This document shows, one piece after another, positions 31,018 through 39,760 of a DNA stretch of 64,000 bases. Every line of letters starts with the position of its first letter. Positions within the stretch are counted from its first letter, which is position 1. This stretch comes from Micromonospora chaiyaphumensis (GTDB lineage Bacteria > Actinomycetota > Actinomycetes > Mycobacteriales > Micromonosporaceae): positions 434,001 to 498,000 of the forward strand of contig NZ_FMCS01000005.1 in NCBI RefSeq assembly GCF_900091435.1. The letters run 5' to 3'. The translations under genes and the position numbers were made by a program. Under the pieces are notes generated by a model. The model worked only from the letters and a program-made list of their open reading frames with translations. It searched no databases and was not told where the DNA came from.

Positions 31018-31725
31018 CTACCGGCGGCGCAGCCGCACCGCGAACGTGACCGACGCGAGCAGCGGCCACAGCACCCAGCCGTAGAGCCCGACCAGCCAGG
31101 TGGTCTGGAAGACCGGCGACGGCACGACCACCCCGGCCACGCTGGTGAGACCGGCGCCGGCCAGGACGATGCCGAGCCAGCACAGCCAGCGGGCCACGAT
31201 CCGCCCGCGCAGGGCGGCCAGCGAGAACGCGCCCATGAGCAGCGACTGGGCCACCACGGCGACCTCGCCCAGCATCTGCCCGACGTGTGCGGTGGCGTAC
31301 CAGGTCTGCACCGTGGCGTCGTCCAGCGTGGTCAGGTCGGGCAGCACCCACAGCAGGGTGAAGCCGGTGACGAGCGTGTTGATGGCGGCGAGCAGACCGC
31401 CACCGAGCAGCGTGATCCCGCCGAGCACCGAGTTCGGCGCGGCCTGCCGGATCAGGTTCGCGAGCGCCGCCGTGAGCACCAGCAGCGCGACGACGGAGAG
31501 GACCCCGGCGAACGCGTTGAGCTGCAGGGTGGACGCGGCATCGGCGGCCCAGGCCCGGATGCCGGCGGGGTCCGTCCGGCCCACCTCCGGCGACTCGGGG
31601 GTCCAGGTGCCGAACATCAACGCGAACAGCGCCAGCGAGGCGCCGGCCGCGACGCCCAGGCCGGCTCGCGCCGGAGCCTGCGGGGTGACCGGTTCGACGC
31701 CGGCGCCGGTAGTGATCGTGGACAT
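31018..31725 (-). CDS. Six-TM membrane protein of unknown function (DUF4386-like)
   Basis: The 235-residue protein has a short polar N-terminus (MSTITTGAGVEPVT), then about six hydrophobic segments (near residues 25-45, 68-92, 100-125, 148-170, 178-200 and 208-228) and an Arg-rich C-terminus, so it is a cytoplasmic membrane protein. The pattern resembles DUF4386-type proteins, a tentative call without a known activity. I use the ATG at 31725 because GGAG stands 5 bases before it; the frame extends upstream but across the divergent promoter region. It diverges from the histidine kinase/regulator pair and is a plausible target of it. Confidence 0.7.
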   Translation of the reverse strand: MSTITTGAGVEPVTPQAPARAGLGVAAGASLALFALMFGTWTPESPEVGRTDPAGIRAWAADAASTLQLNAFAGVLSVVALLVLTAALANLIRQAAPNSVLGGITLLGGGLLAAINTLVTGFTLLWVLPDLTTLDDATVQTWYATAHVGQMLGEVAVVAQSLLMGAFSLAALRGRIVARWLCWLGIVLAGAGLTSVAGVVVPSPVFQTTWLVGLYGWVLWPLLASVTFAVRLRRR

Positions 31726-31839
31726 GCGATCTCCAACGTGGTGAGGAGGGTTCTGCCTGCCCCCCGACTCTTCGCCGGTCCGCGCCCCGGGCGCGATGGA
31801 CGCCCGTCCCCGCCGTGCCCGCCGATCACCCGGACGGAA

Positions 31840-31884
31840 CGGGACGAACGTCCCGCGACACCGGGACGCCGGCGACGTTAGGGT
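31840..31884 (+). promoter_or_regulatory. DosR-like palindrome and -10 upstream of the kinase/regulator pair
   Basis: CGGGACGAACGTCCCG at 31840-31855 has perfect 7-bp arms around AA, and its core GGGAC-N4-GTCCC matches the DosR/DevR half-site layout. TAGGGT at 31879-31884 is a candidate -10; the matching -35 position (31856-31861) directly abuts the palindrome, the usual position for a LuxR-type activator. Confidence 0.6.
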
Positions 31885-31915
31885 CGTCCGCACCGCCGGA
31901 AGCGAGGAGGGTCCC

Positions 31916-33919
31916 GTGGCAGGTCGCGGCGCCGCCCGTGCCGTCGCCGTCGGCAGCCTCGCCCTGTCGGTCGCCTGCTACGGCCTGACCGCGGTGGGGG
32001 CGGCCTTCGTCTCCGGCGTGACCCCGCCGACCGCCGCGGACCTCGTCTGGTTCACCGGGTTCCTGGCCTTCCCGCTGGTGGGCGCGGTGATCGCGGTGCA
32101 CCGGCCGGCCAACGGCGTCGGCTGGCTCTTCCTCGCCGTCGGTGTGCTCCAGTTCGGCGCCGCGATCCTCGACGGGCTCGCGCAGCACGCCCTGGCGGCC
32201 TGTCCGGGCTGCCCGACCGGCCCGATGCTGGTCCTCGCGCAGAACGCGCTGTTCGCGGTCGCGTGGGTCTGCGCCACCACGTACCCTCTGCTGCTCTTCC
32301 CGGACGGCCGTCCGCCGTCGCCGCGCTGGAGCTGGGTCCGCTCCGCCACGACGGTCGCGCTCGTGGTCCTCGTGGCCTCGGTCGTGGTCACGCCGGGCCG
32401 GGTGACGGAGGACGACGCGGCGGCAAACCCGTTCGGCGTGCCGGCGCTGGCGGGCGTCGCCCCGCTGGTCACGAACCTCACCCTGTTCGCGCTGCTCGCC
32501 CTGACCCTGGTGGCGATGGCGTCGTTCATCGTCCGCTGGCGCCGGGCCGGCGGCGTGGACCGCCGCCGGCTGGCCTGGTTGGCGCTGGCCGCCCTGATCT
32601 TCATCGGCACGACGCTGGTCGGCCTGCTCGTCGACCGGTGGACCGCGCCGTGGGTGGGCGCCCTGCTGGAGGGCCTCGGCATCGCGGCCCTGCCGGTGGC
32701 CACCGGGATGGCCGTCCTCCGGGCCAACCTGTTCGACATCGCCACCGTGCTCGACCGCACGCTCACCTACACCGCCCTGTCCGCCATCGTGGTCGTCACC
32801 TACCTCGGCTGCCTCGCGGTGACCTCCGCGCTGCTCGACCCGGCCGGAAGCCGGGGTTCCGCGCTGGTGGCGACCGCCGTGGTCGCGGTCTCCCTCAACC
32901 CGGTGAAGGACCGCCTGATGAGCGGGATCGACCGGCTGCTCTTCGGCGACCGGGACCGCCCGTACGAGGTGGTGACCCGGCTGGCCGAGCGGCTGTCCCG
33001 CACCGAGGCCCTGGAGGACCTGTTGCAGGCCGTCACGGAGACCCTGACGACCATGCTGCGCGTGCCGTACGCCCGGGTCGTGCCCGGCGACCGGGTCGAC
33101 CCGCCGGCCGACGCGCAGCCGTTCCCGCTGGTCAGCAACGGCCGGCAGGAGGGCATCCTGCTGGTCGGGCGGCGCAGCGGCGGGGCGCCGTTCGAGGCGC
33201 GGGAGCTGGACCTGCTGGCCGACCTCGCCGGGCAGATCGCGGTCGCCGTGCGGGCGGCCCGGCTGGAGGAGGACCTGCGCGAGTCGCGAGAGCGCATCGT
33301 CCGTGCCCGCGAGGAGGAGCGGCGCCGGTTGCGGCGGGACCTGCACGACGGGCTGGGGCCGCTGCTCGCGGCGGCCAGTCTCCAGGTCGACGTGCTCGCC
33401 GAGCGGGTCGCCGCGGACCCCGCCGCGCACCCGCTGGCCACGAAGATCAAGTCCGTGATCGGCCAGTCCGTCTCGGACGTGCGGGAGATCGTGCACGGAC
33501 TGCGCCCGCCGTCCCTGGACGACCTCGGGCTGCCGGGCGTCGTCCGCGAGCACGCCGCCGCGTTGCGGGCCACCGGTCTGGACGTCGAGGTGGACTGCGA
33601 CCACCAGCTGCGGGTCAGCAGCGCGGCCGTCGAGGTCGCCGCCTACCGCATCGTCACCGAGGCGATGACGAACGTGGCCCGCCACGCCCGCGCGACCACC
33701 TGCCGGGTCCGGATGGCCCTCGGGGACGGCCGGCTGCGGCTGGAGGTCACCGACGACGGGTGCGGGCTGGACGTCCCGCACCGGGACGGTGTCGGCCTGT
33801 CGTCGATGCGGGAGCGGGCCGACGAGCTGGGCGGCACGTTCGTCGTCGAGCCGCGGACCGGCGGCGGTACGACGGTCCGGGCCGAACTGCCGGTGCCCGT
33901 CGCGGCCGGGAGGAGTTGA
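31916..33919 (+). CDS. Membrane histidine kinase (7TM-GAF-HisKA_3-HATPase)
   Basis: This sensor kinase of the NarL partner type has 667 residues. About seven to eight hydrophobic segments occupy residues 10-285, with a loop holding ACPGCP (two cysteines that might sense redox or metal). A linker and GAF-like domain (about 345-455) follow, then the dimerisation/phosphoacceptor motif RRRLRRDLHDGLGP with His477 and a HATPase with ATD-type N-box region TEAMTNVARHA and G-box DDGCGL / GVGLSSMRERA. GTG at 31916 is chosen for its GAGGAGG 5 bases upstream. Its regulator gene starts 1 base after its stop. Confidence 0.88.
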   Translation: MAGRGAARAVAVGSLALSVACYGLTAVGAAFVSGVTPPTAADLVWFTGFLAFPLVGAVIAVHRPANGVGWLFLAVGVLQFGAAILDGLAQHALAACPGCPTGPMLVLAQNALFAVAWVCATTYPLLLFPDGRPPSPRWSWVRSATTVALVVLVASVVVTPGRVTEDDAAANPFGVPALAGVAPLVTNLTLFALLALTLVAMASFIVRWRRAGGVDRRRLAWLALAALIFIGTTLVGLLVDRWTAPWVGALLEGLGIAALPVATGMAVLRANLFDIATVLDRTLTYTALSAIVVVTYLGCLAVTSALLDPAGSRGSALVATAVVAVSLNPVKDRLMSGIDRLLFGDRDRPYEVVTRLAERLSRTEALEDLLQAVTETLTTMLRVPYARVVPGDRVDPPADAQPFPLVSNGRQEGILLVGRRSGGAPFEARELDLLADLAGQIAVAVRAARLEEDLRESRERIVRAREEERRRLRRDLHDGLGPLLAAASLQVDVLAERVAADPAAHPLATKIKSVIGQSVSDVREIVHGLRPPSLDDLGLPGVVREHAAALRATGLDVEVDCDHQLRVSSAAVEVAAYRIVTEAMTNVARHARATTCRVRMALGDGRLRLEVTDDGCGLDVPHRDGVGLSSMRERADELGGTFVVEPRTGGGTTVRAELPVPVAAGRS

Positions 33920-33920
33920 C

Positions 33921-34592
33921 ATGCCGGACGCGGTGCGCGTGCTCCTGGTGGACGACCACCCGATCTTCCTGGACGGGCTGTGCACGGCGCTGGACGGGCT
34001 GCCCGGGATCGAGGTCGTCGGCACCGCCGCCGACGGCGAGACGGCCCTGCTCGCGGTCGGGGAGCTGCGCCCCGACGTCGTGCTGATGGATCTCGCCATG
34101 CCGGGCATCGGCGGAGTCGAGGCCACCCGGCGGATCACCGCCCGGGGCGACGCCGCGGTGCTCGTGCTGACCATGCACGCCGACGACGAGTCGGTCTACG
34201 CCGCCATCCGCGCCGGCGCCGCCGGTTACCTGCTCAAGGGCGCCGCCCGGGGCGACGTGACGCGGGCGGTGGCCGCCGTGGCGGCCGGCGAGGCCGTCTT
34301 CGGCACCGAGATCGCCCAGCGGGTGCTGCGCTTCTTCGCCGAGGGCCCCCGGTCACCGTCGGCCCGGCCGTTCCCGGAGCTCACGCCCCGGGAGATGGAG
34401 ATCCTCGACCTGGTGGCGCACGGGCTCGGCAACCAGGCGATCGCCCGCCGGCTCTCCGTCGCCCCGAAGACCGTCCGCAACACCGTGTCGACCATCCTCG
34501 GCAAGCTGCACGCGGCCGACCGGGGCGAGGCCGTGGCCCGCGCCCGAGCCGCCGGGCTGGGACAACTGCCAGGCCGACCGGCAACGACCTGA
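33921..34592 (+). CDS. NarL/LuxR-type response regulator
   Basis: The 223-residue DNA-binding partner of the adjacent kinase has a receiver domain (about 5-120) with DDHP at 11-14, phosphoacceptor Asp57 in LMDLAMPG and Lys near 105 in YLLKGA, then a LuxR-type helix-turn-helix (about 150-212, [26 protein letters not shown], with [14 protein letters not shown] as recognition helix). AGGAG precedes the ATG. The perfect GGGAC-N4-GTCCC palindrome at its promoter is a likely target; NarL-type regulators bind such sites. Confidence 0.92.
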   Translation: MPDAVRVLLVDDHPIFLDGLCTALDGLPGIEVVGTAADGETALLAVGELRPDVVLMDLAMPGIGGVEATRRITARGDAAVLVLTMHADDESVYAAIRAGAAGYLLKGAARGDVTRAVAAVAAGEAVFGTEIAQRVLRFFAEGPRSPSARPFPELTPREMEILDLVAHGLGNQAIARRLSVAPKTVRNTVSTILGKLHAADRGEAVARARAAGLGQLPGRPATT

Positions 34593-34662
34593 AGGCCATC
34601 CTCCGGGAACCGGCCGACCCGGGGGGAGGTGTCACCCGGGGCGGCTGGAAGAATCGCCTTCC

Positions 34663-34926
34663 GTGAAGACGTTCGAGGAGTTGTTCGCCGAGCTGCAGGC
34701 CAAGGCCGCCGCCGGCGCCCCGGGCTCGGGCACGGTCGCCGCCCTGGAGAAGGGCGTGCACTTCATCGGCAAGAAGGTCGTCGAGGAGGCGGCCGAGTCG
34801 TGGATGGCGGCCGAGCACGAGGGCCCGGAGCGGGCCGCGGAGGAGATCTCCCAGCTGCTCTACCAGGCCCAGGTGCTGATGCTCGCCACCGGTCTCGAGC
34901 TGAAGGACGTCTACCGACATCTCTGA
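34663..34926 (+). CDS. hisE: Phosphoribosyl-ATP pyrophosphatase
   Basis: HisE hydrolyses phosphoribosyl-ATP, the product of HisG, in the second step of histidine synthesis. The 87-residue all-alpha MazG-like protein has the metal-binding acidic pattern [17 protein letters not shown]...[14 protein letters not shown]. The GTG has no ribosome site, and an A/T-richer GAAGAAT lies 9-15 bases before it, so the message may be leaderless. hisG follows after 44 bases. Confidence 0.94.
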   Translation: MKTFEELFAELQAKAAAGAPGSGTVAALEKGVHFIGKKVVEEAAESWMAAEHEGPERAAEEISQLLYQAQVLMLATGLELKDVYRHL

Positions 34927-34970
34927 GTGCCCCGTCCGCTGATCACCTCGTCGATCGAAGGAGCACTCCC

Positions 34971-35816
34971 ATGCTGCGTGTCGCCGTACCCAACAAGGGC
35001 GCCCTGGCCGAGTCGGCCGCCGGGATGCTGCGCGAGGCGGGCTACCGCCAGCGCACCGACCCGAAGGACCTGGTCTGCCGGGACGAGCCCAACGACATCG
35101 AGTTCTTCTACCTGCGCCCCAAGGACATCGCCACCTACGTCGGCTCCGGCGACCTGGACGTCGGCATCACCGGGCGGGACCTGCTGGTCGACTCGGGCGC
35201 GCCGGCCGAGGAGGTCGTCGACCTCAACTTCGGCCGGGCCACCTTCCGGTTCGCCGCCCGCCCCGACGACGTGGACTCGGTGCAGCAGCTCGGCGGGCAC
35301 CGGATCGCCACGGCGTACCCGGGGCTGGTCGAGCGGCACCTGGCCGAGCTGGGCGTCAAGGCCGAGGTGATCCGGCTGGACGGCGCCGTGGAGAACGCCA
35401 TCCGGCTCGGCGTGGCCGACGTGGTCGCCGACGTGGTGGAGACCGGCGCCACGCTGCGCCAGGCCGGCCTCGTGGTCTTCGGTGAACCGCTGCTGCGCTC
35501 CTCGGCGGTGCTCGTCCGCCGGGCCGGCGCCCCCGGTGGCGCCCAGCAGGAGCAGCTGCTGCGCCGGCTGCACGGCGTGCTGGTCGCCCGCCGCTACGTG
35601 ATGCTCGCCTACGACGTGCCGGCCGGCCTGCTGGACCGGGCCAGCTCGCTCACCCCGGGCATCGAGTCGCCGACCGTCTCCCCGCTGCACCGGGAGGGCT
35701 GGGTGGCCGTGCAGGCCATGGTGCAACTCGACGACGTGCACCGGATCATGGACGAGCTGTACGAGCTGGGCGCCCGGGCCATCCTGGTCACCAACATCCA
35801 CGCCTGCCGCCTGTGA
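34971..35816 (+). CDS. hisG: ATP phosphoribosyltransferase, long form
   Basis: HisG joins ATP and PRPP in the first, feedback-controlled step of histidine synthesis. The 281 residues include the two-lobed catalytic part (MLRVAVPNKGAL at the start, DLDVGITGRD, and the PRPP loop VADVVADVVETGATL) and the C-terminal PII-like domain (about 210-281) that binds histidine, marking the long form that needs no HisZ. The ATG has GAAGGAG 7 bases upstream. Its stop overlaps the next gene by 4 bases. Confidence 0.95.
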   Translation: MLRVAVPNKGALAESAAGMLREAGYRQRTDPKDLVCRDEPNDIEFFYLRPKDIATYVGSGDLDVGITGRDLLVDSGAPAEEVVDLNFGRATFRFAARPDDVDSVQQLGGHRIATAYPGLVERHLAELGVKAEVIRLDGAVENAIRLGVADVVADVVETGATLRQAGLVVFGEPLLRSSAVLVRRAGAPGGAQQEQLLRRLHGVLVARRYVMLAYDVPAGLLDRASSLTPGIESPTVSPLHREGWVAVQAMVQLDDVHRIMDELYELGARAILVTNIHACRL

Positions 35817-36775
35817 GGCCGCTGCCGGTCCCGGCCGCCCTGACCGTGGTCGTCCTGGGCGGGGTGGCCTCGGCCGCGCAGGGCGTGGTCAACGCCGAGC
35901 TGGGGGAGCGGGCGGGCGACCCGCTCGTCGGCGCCATGGTCAACAACCTCGGCGGTTGCCTCATCGTGCTGCTCGGGCTGATCACGGTCCCGGCCATGCG
36001 TGCCGGGCTGGCCGGGCTGCGCCACTCCGGCCTGCCCTGGTGGGCCTACCTGGGCGGGCTGGGCGGCGCCGCGATCGTGGTGATCGGCCCGATCGTCGTG
36101 CCGGCGCTCGGGGTGGCGGTCTTCACGATCGCCCAGGTGGCCGGGGGCAGCCTCGGTGGGCTGGCCGTCGACCGGGCCGGCCTGGCCGCGACGGGCCGGC
36201 TGCCGCTCACCGCGCCCCGGGTCGTCGGTGCGCTGCTCGGGATCGGCGCGGTCACCATGGCCCAGCTCGGCCGGCCGGTCGGCGACCTGGCGGTCGGGCT
36301 GGTGCTGCTCTCGGTCGTCGGCGGCCTGGCGGTGGCGCTGCAGTCCGCGCTCAACGGCCGGGTCGCCGCCGCGATCGGGCCGGCCGCCGGGCTGGCGCTG
36401 AACTTCGCGGTCAGCACCACGGTGATCGCCGCGGTGGCGGCGCTGGCCGGAGCCCTGGCCACCCGCCCGAACTGGCCCGCCCAGTGGTGGCTCTACGTCG
36501 GCGGCCTGTTCGGCGTCGGCATCGTCCTCGCCCTGCTGGTCGGGGTCCGCGCCGCCGGGGTGCTGCGCACCGGCCTGGCGCTGGTGGCCGGGCAGCTCGG
36601 CGGGGCCCTGGTGCTGGACGTGGCGGTCCCCGGCGGGCCCGGCGTGCGCCTGCCGGTGCTGGCCGGCGCGGTGCTCACCGGGGTGGCCGTGGTGGTGGCC
36701 GGCGTGCGGCGGCGCGCCCCGCGCCGTGTGGCGGCGGAACGCGAGCCCGAGCCGGATGGCAGACTGGTCCCGTGA
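35813..36775 (+). CDS. YdcZ/DUF606-type DMT transporter
   Basis: This integral membrane protein of 320 residues has about ten hydrophobic segments in two similar halves (about 1-145 and 160-300), each starting with a segment of the type VLGGVASAAQGVVNAELGERAGDPLVGAMVN or LLSVVGGLAVALQSALNGRVA, the hallmark of the DUF606 branch of the drug/metabolite transporter superfamily. The substrate is unknown. The GTG overlaps the hisG stop (GTGA), so it may be translated from the hisEG message; a histidine-related role is possible but not shown. Confidence 0.82.
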   Translation: MRPLPVPAALTVVVLGGVASAAQGVVNAELGERAGDPLVGAMVNNLGGCLIVLLGLITVPAMRAGLAGLRHSGLPWWAYLGGLGGAAIVVIGPIVVPALGVAVFTIAQVAGGSLGGLAVDRAGLAATGRLPLTAPRVVGALLGIGAVTMAQLGRPVGDLAVGLVLLSVVGGLAVALQSALNGRVAAAIGPAAGLALNFAVSTTVIAAVAALAGALATRPNWPAQWWLYVGGLFGVGIVLALLVGVRAAGVLRTGLALVAGQLGGALVLDVAVPGGPGVRLPVLAGAVLTGVAVVVAGVRRRAPRRVAAEREPEPDGRLVP

Positions 36776-37245
36776 GCGATTCGGTGGTGACCGTGCGGCC
36801 GCGGCGGGTCCGGGTGGTCTGCTGGGCGTCGGCCGTCACGCTGCTGGTGGTGTTCAGCCTGGTGGCCACCTCCCTGACCGGCGCGACCGGCGACGGCTAC
36901 GGCAGCTTCCAGCGGGGCGACCAGCTCGCCATGGTGGGTCTGGGTGTCTTCGGGGCCCTCGGCTTCCTGCTCTTCACCCGTCCCCGGGTGGTGGCGGATG
37001 TCCGGGGTGTCCGGGTTCGCAACGTGATCAGCTCCTACGAGCTGCCGTGGGAGGTGATCCGCGGGGTCCGGTTCGACCGGGGCGCCCCGTGGGCCAGCCT
37101 GGAGCTGCACGACGACGACCTGCTGCCGATGGTCGCGCTCCAGGCCGCCGACAAGGAGCGGGCCGTGGAGGCCGTCCGCGCCCTGCGCCGCCTGCACCAG
37201 GCCCACCTGGCCGCCCTGGCCGGTGACCCGGCCGCCCCGCGCTGA
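36772..37245 (+). CDS. PH-domain membrane protein
   Basis: The 157-residue protein has two transmembrane helices (about 15-35 and 53-68) followed by a bacterial PH-like domain (RPRVVADVRGVRVRNVISSYELPWEVIRGVRF as its start, residues about 69-125) and an Ala/Arg-rich helix. Such proteins are often found next to hisG in actinobacteria. Role unknown. The GTG overlaps the transporter stop by 4 bases. Confidence 0.78.
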   Translation: MSDSVVTVRPRRVRVVCWASAVTLLVVFSLVATSLTGATGDGYGSFQRGDQLAMVGLGVFGALGFLLFTRPRVVADVRGVRVRNVISSYELPWEVIRGVRFDRGAPWASLELHDDDLLPMVALQAADKERAVEAVRALRRLHQAHLAALAGDPAAPR

Positions 37246-37251
37246 CCCGGT

Positions 37252-37281
37252 TTGGGGCGGGCTGGGCCGAGGGTGTAGTGT
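37252..37281 (+). promoter_or_regulatory. Candidate promoter of the infC operon
   Basis: TTGGGG (37252-37257) and TAGTGT (37276-37281) are 18 bases apart just after the PH-domain gene. Transcription would start near 37288, giving infC a leader of about 250 bases. Confidence 0.45.
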
Positions 37282-37436
37282 TGCGGGGTCGACCAGACTG
37301 CCCTGCGGGCGGTCCTGAAGCGGAGCGCCTGCTCCCACCCGAGTCGCCCCCGTAGGTGGCCGGGTCCCGGTCTCCCGGTTCCGGGCACGTCCCGGTCCCG
37401 GATGCGCGATCCTGTGATCGTGCCGACCGGTCGAGT

Positions 37437-37468
37437 GGGCCCTGGCATACGCCGGGGCCTTCTGCTTT
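37437..37468 (+). terminator. Attenuator-like hairpin in the infC leader
   Basis: GGCCCTGGC (37438-37446) can pair with GCCGGGGCC (37451-37459), one G-U included, and is followed by TTCTGCTTT (37460-37468), one of the few T-rich tails in the window. A second 7-bp hairpin lies at 37476-37493. Together they suggest conditional termination before infC. Confidence 0.5.
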
Positions 37469-37535
37469 CCGGGTCGGCTCCCGTCCGGGAGCCCGCGGAG
37501 TCGGCACCGTAGGAGACTCGACTCGAGGAGGCCCC

Positions 37536-38204
37536 ATCAGCGTCGAACCACGCGTGAACGAGCAGATCCGGGCACGTGAGGTCCGACTGGTCGGCCCTGA
37601 GGGTGAGCAGGTGGGCATCGTCCCGCTGGAGCGCGCCCTGCAGCTGGCCGCGGACGTCGACCTGGACCTGGTCGAGGTTGCGCCGATGGCGCGCCCGCCG
37701 GTGTGCAAGCTCATGGACTTCGGCAAGTTCAAGTACGAGAGCGCACTGAAGGCGCGCGAAGCGCGGCGTAACCAGCAGCAGACCGTCATCAAGGAGATGA
37801 AGCTCCGGCCGAAGATCGACCCGCACGACTACGAGACCAAGAAGGGTCACGTGGTGCGGTTCCTGAAGGCGGGCGACAAGGTCAAGGTGACGATCATGTT
37901 CCGCGGTCGCGAGCAGAGCCGCCCGGAGCTGGGTTACCGGCTCCTGCGCCGGCTCGAGTCCGAGATCACGGACCTGGGATACGTCGAGGCCGCGCCGAAG
38001 CAGGACGGCCGAAACATGATCATGGTTCTCGCTCCGCACCGGGCCGTGAAGGCCTCCGCGGTCGCCGCCACGGCGTCCCGCGGCGGGCCCCGCGACCGCG
38101 CGGCGGAGGAGTCGGCCGCCCCGGCAGGTGGCGAGACCCCGGCGGCCGGCGAGACCGCAGCAGCCGGTGAGACCGGCCCGACCGCTGACACCAGCGGCCA
38201 GTAA
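37536..38204 (+). CDS. infC: Translation initiation factor IF-3 with ATC start
   Basis: IF-3 keeps the 30S subunit free and checks start codons. The 222 residues comprise an N-terminal domain ([21 protein letters not shown]), linker helix, C-terminal domain ([20 protein letters not shown] and [10 protein letters not shown]) and an acidic Ala/Gly/Glu-rich tail repeating (A)AGET. GAGGAGG at 37525-37531 is followed 4 bases later by ATC, and homology begins there ([10 protein letters not shown]), so the rare AUC codon is the likely start; the next standard option is GTG 37554, which would cut a conserved strand. IF-3 discriminates against such codons, so this allows autoregulation as in E. coli (AUU). 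Confidence 0.92.
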   Translation: MSVEPRVNEQIRAREVRLVGPEGEQVGIVPLERALQLAADVDLDLVEVAPMARPPVCKLMDFGKFKYESALKAREARRNQQQTVIKEMKLRPKIDPHDYETKKGHVVRFLKAGDKVKVTIMFRGREQSRPELGYRLLRRLESEITDLGYVEAAPKQDGRNMIMVLAPHRAVKASAVAATASRGGPRDRAAEESAAPAGGETPAAGETAAAGETGPTADTSGQ

Positions 38205-38222
38205 CAGGGAGAGACGTTCCAC

Positions 38223-38417
38223 ATGCCGAAGATGAAGAGCCACACGGGTATGGGCAAGCGGGTCAAGGTGACCGGCAAGGGCAAGATCGTTGCCCAGCAG
38301 GCCGGCCTCCGTCACAACCTGGAGAAGAAGGCCTCCACCCAGACCCGGCGGCTGACCGGCACGGTCGAACTGGCCAAGGCCGAAACCAAGCGAATCAAGA
38401 AGCTGCTCGGCCGCTGA
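38223..38417 (+). CDS. rpmI: 50S ribosomal protein L35
   Basis: L35 is a small basic protein of the large subunit. The 64-residue product opens MPKMKSHTGMGKRVKVTGKGK and is rich in Lys/Arg to the end (TKRIKKLLGR). AGGGAGAG precedes the ATG. It lies 18 bases after infC in the standard infC-rpmI-rplT order. Confidence 0.97.
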   Translation: MPKMKSHTGMGKRVKVTGKGKIVAQQAGLRHNLEKKASTQTRRLTGTVELAKAETKRIKKLLGR

Positions 38418-38449
38418 CGCGCGCCACCTGAACCGAAGAAGGAGTTGAG

Positions 38450-38842
38450 ATGGCACGCGTCAAGCGGGCTGTGAACGCCCAGAAGAAGCGTCGTACCCTG
38501 CTGGAGACCGCGAGCGGCTACCGCGGTCAGCGCTCCCGGCTCTACCGCAAGGCCAAGGAGCAGGTGCTGCACTCGATGCAGTACTCCTACCGGGACCGTC
38601 GCGACCGCAAGGGCGACTTCCGGCAGCTCTGGATCCAGCGGATCAACGCGGGCGCCCGGGCCAACGGCCTGACCTACAACCGGCTGATCCAGGGCCTGCG
38701 CCTGGCCGGCATCGAGGTCGACCGCAAGATCCTGGCCGACCTGGCCGTCAACGACGCCGCGGCGTTCGCCGCGATCGTCGAGCTGGCCCGCGCCGCCGTG
38801 GCGGCCGAGGGCACCGGTGGCGCCGCGGCCCAGGCCGCCTGA
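38450..38842 (+). CDS. rplT: 50S ribosomal protein L20
   Basis: L20 is an early 23S rRNA assembly protein. The 130-residue product starts [19 protein letters not shown], has the [16 protein letters not shown] and [15 protein letters not shown] signatures and a short Ala-rich tail. AAGGAG lies 6-7 bases before the ATG. In several bacteria L20 represses this operon by binding its leader; the long structured infC leader leaves that possible. Confidence 0.97.
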   Translation: MARVKRAVNAQKKRRTLLETASGYRGQRSRLYRKAKEQVLHSMQYSYRDRRDRKGDFRQLWIQRINAGARANGLTYNRLIQGLRLAGIEVDRKILADLAVNDAAAFAAIVELARAAVAAEGTGGAAAQAA

Positions 38843-38875
38843 CCCACCCGTACCAAGCAGATCGAGGCGTCTCCC

Positions 38876-39760
38876 ATGCCGTCAGCACCGCACGGGAGGC
38901 GCCTCGACGCTGTTCCCGGCCCGTTCACCCCGCGTACCCCGCGGGTGGTCGCCGCCCGCCGGCTCCAGCGCCGGCGGGACCGGGAGGCCACCGGCCGGTT
39001 CCTGGCCGAGGGTCCGCAGGCCGTCCGCGAGGCGCTCGCCCGCGCCGGCACCGTGGTCGAGCTGTTCGGCACCCCGGCCGCCCTCGACCGGCACGCCGAC
39101 CTCGCCGCGCTGGCGGCCCGGGCCGACGTGCCGGTCTCCGAGGTCACCGACGAGGGGCTCGCCGCGCTCGCCGAGACGGTCGCGCCACAGGGCCTGGTGG
39201 CCGTCTGCCGGCACCTCGACGTACCCCTGGACACCGCCCTGGCGCGCGGGCCGCGCCTGGTCGCGGTGCTCGCCGAGATCCGGGACCCGGGCAACGCCGG
39301 GACCGTGCTGCGCACCGCCGACGCGGCCGGCGCCGGCGCCGTGGTCTTCGCGGGCGACGCCGTCGACCCCTACAACGGCAAGTGCGTGCGGTCCTCCGCC
39401 GGCAGCCTGTTCCACGTCGACGTGGTCCGCGCCACCGACCCGGTCGCCGTGGTCGCGGCGCTGCGGTCCGCCGGGCTCACCGTCCTGGCCACCACGGGGT
39501 ACGGCGACAGCGACCTCGACGACCTCGCCGACGCGGGCCGGCTGGCCGCCCCGACCGCCTGGCTCTTCGGCTCCGAGGCGCACGGGCTGCGCGAGGAGCT
39601 GACCGCCGCGGCCGACGCCCGGGTCCGGGTGCCGCTGCACGGGCGCGCCGAGAGCCTGAACCTGGCTGCGGCCGCGGCCGTCTGCCTGTACGCTTCAGCC
39701 AGAGCACTGCGCCGACCCGCGGGTCCGCGCGGCCACACAGCAGGGGAGTCAGCCGGATGA
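38876..39760 (+). CDS. SpoU/TrmH-family RNA 2'-O-methyltransferase
   Basis: This RNA ribose methyltransferase of the trefoil-knot (SPOUT) class has 294 residues. A substrate-binding N-terminal domain (about 20-115) precedes the knot domain with motif 1 AEIRDPGNAGTVLRTADA, motif 2 WLFGSEAHGL and motif 3 VPLHGRAESLNLAAAAAV, including the catalytic Arg and Asn. The rplT-adjacent position and length resemble TsnR-like or RlmB-like enzymes; the target nucleotide cannot be read from sequence. The stop overlaps the start of a short candidate leader ORF. Confidence 0.88.
   Translation: MPSAPHGRRLDAVPGPFTPRTPRVVAARRLQRRRDREATGRFLAEGPQAVREALARAGTVVELFGTPAALDRHADLAALAARADVPVSEVTDEGLAALAETVAPQGLVAVCRHLDVPLDTALARGPRLVAVLAEIRDPGNAGTVLRTADAAGAGAVVFAGDAVDPYNGKCVRSSAGSLFHVDVVRATDPVAVVAALRSAGLTVLATTGYGDSDLDDLADAGRLAAPTAWLFGSEAHGLREELTAAADARVRVPLHGRAESLNLAAAAAVCLYASARALRRPAGPRGHTAGESAG

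Noticed and set aside
31796..31915. N-terminal extension of the histidine kinase
   Set aside because: The extension crosses the palindrome and -10 region and is Arg-rich; GTG 31916 has an excellent ribosome site.
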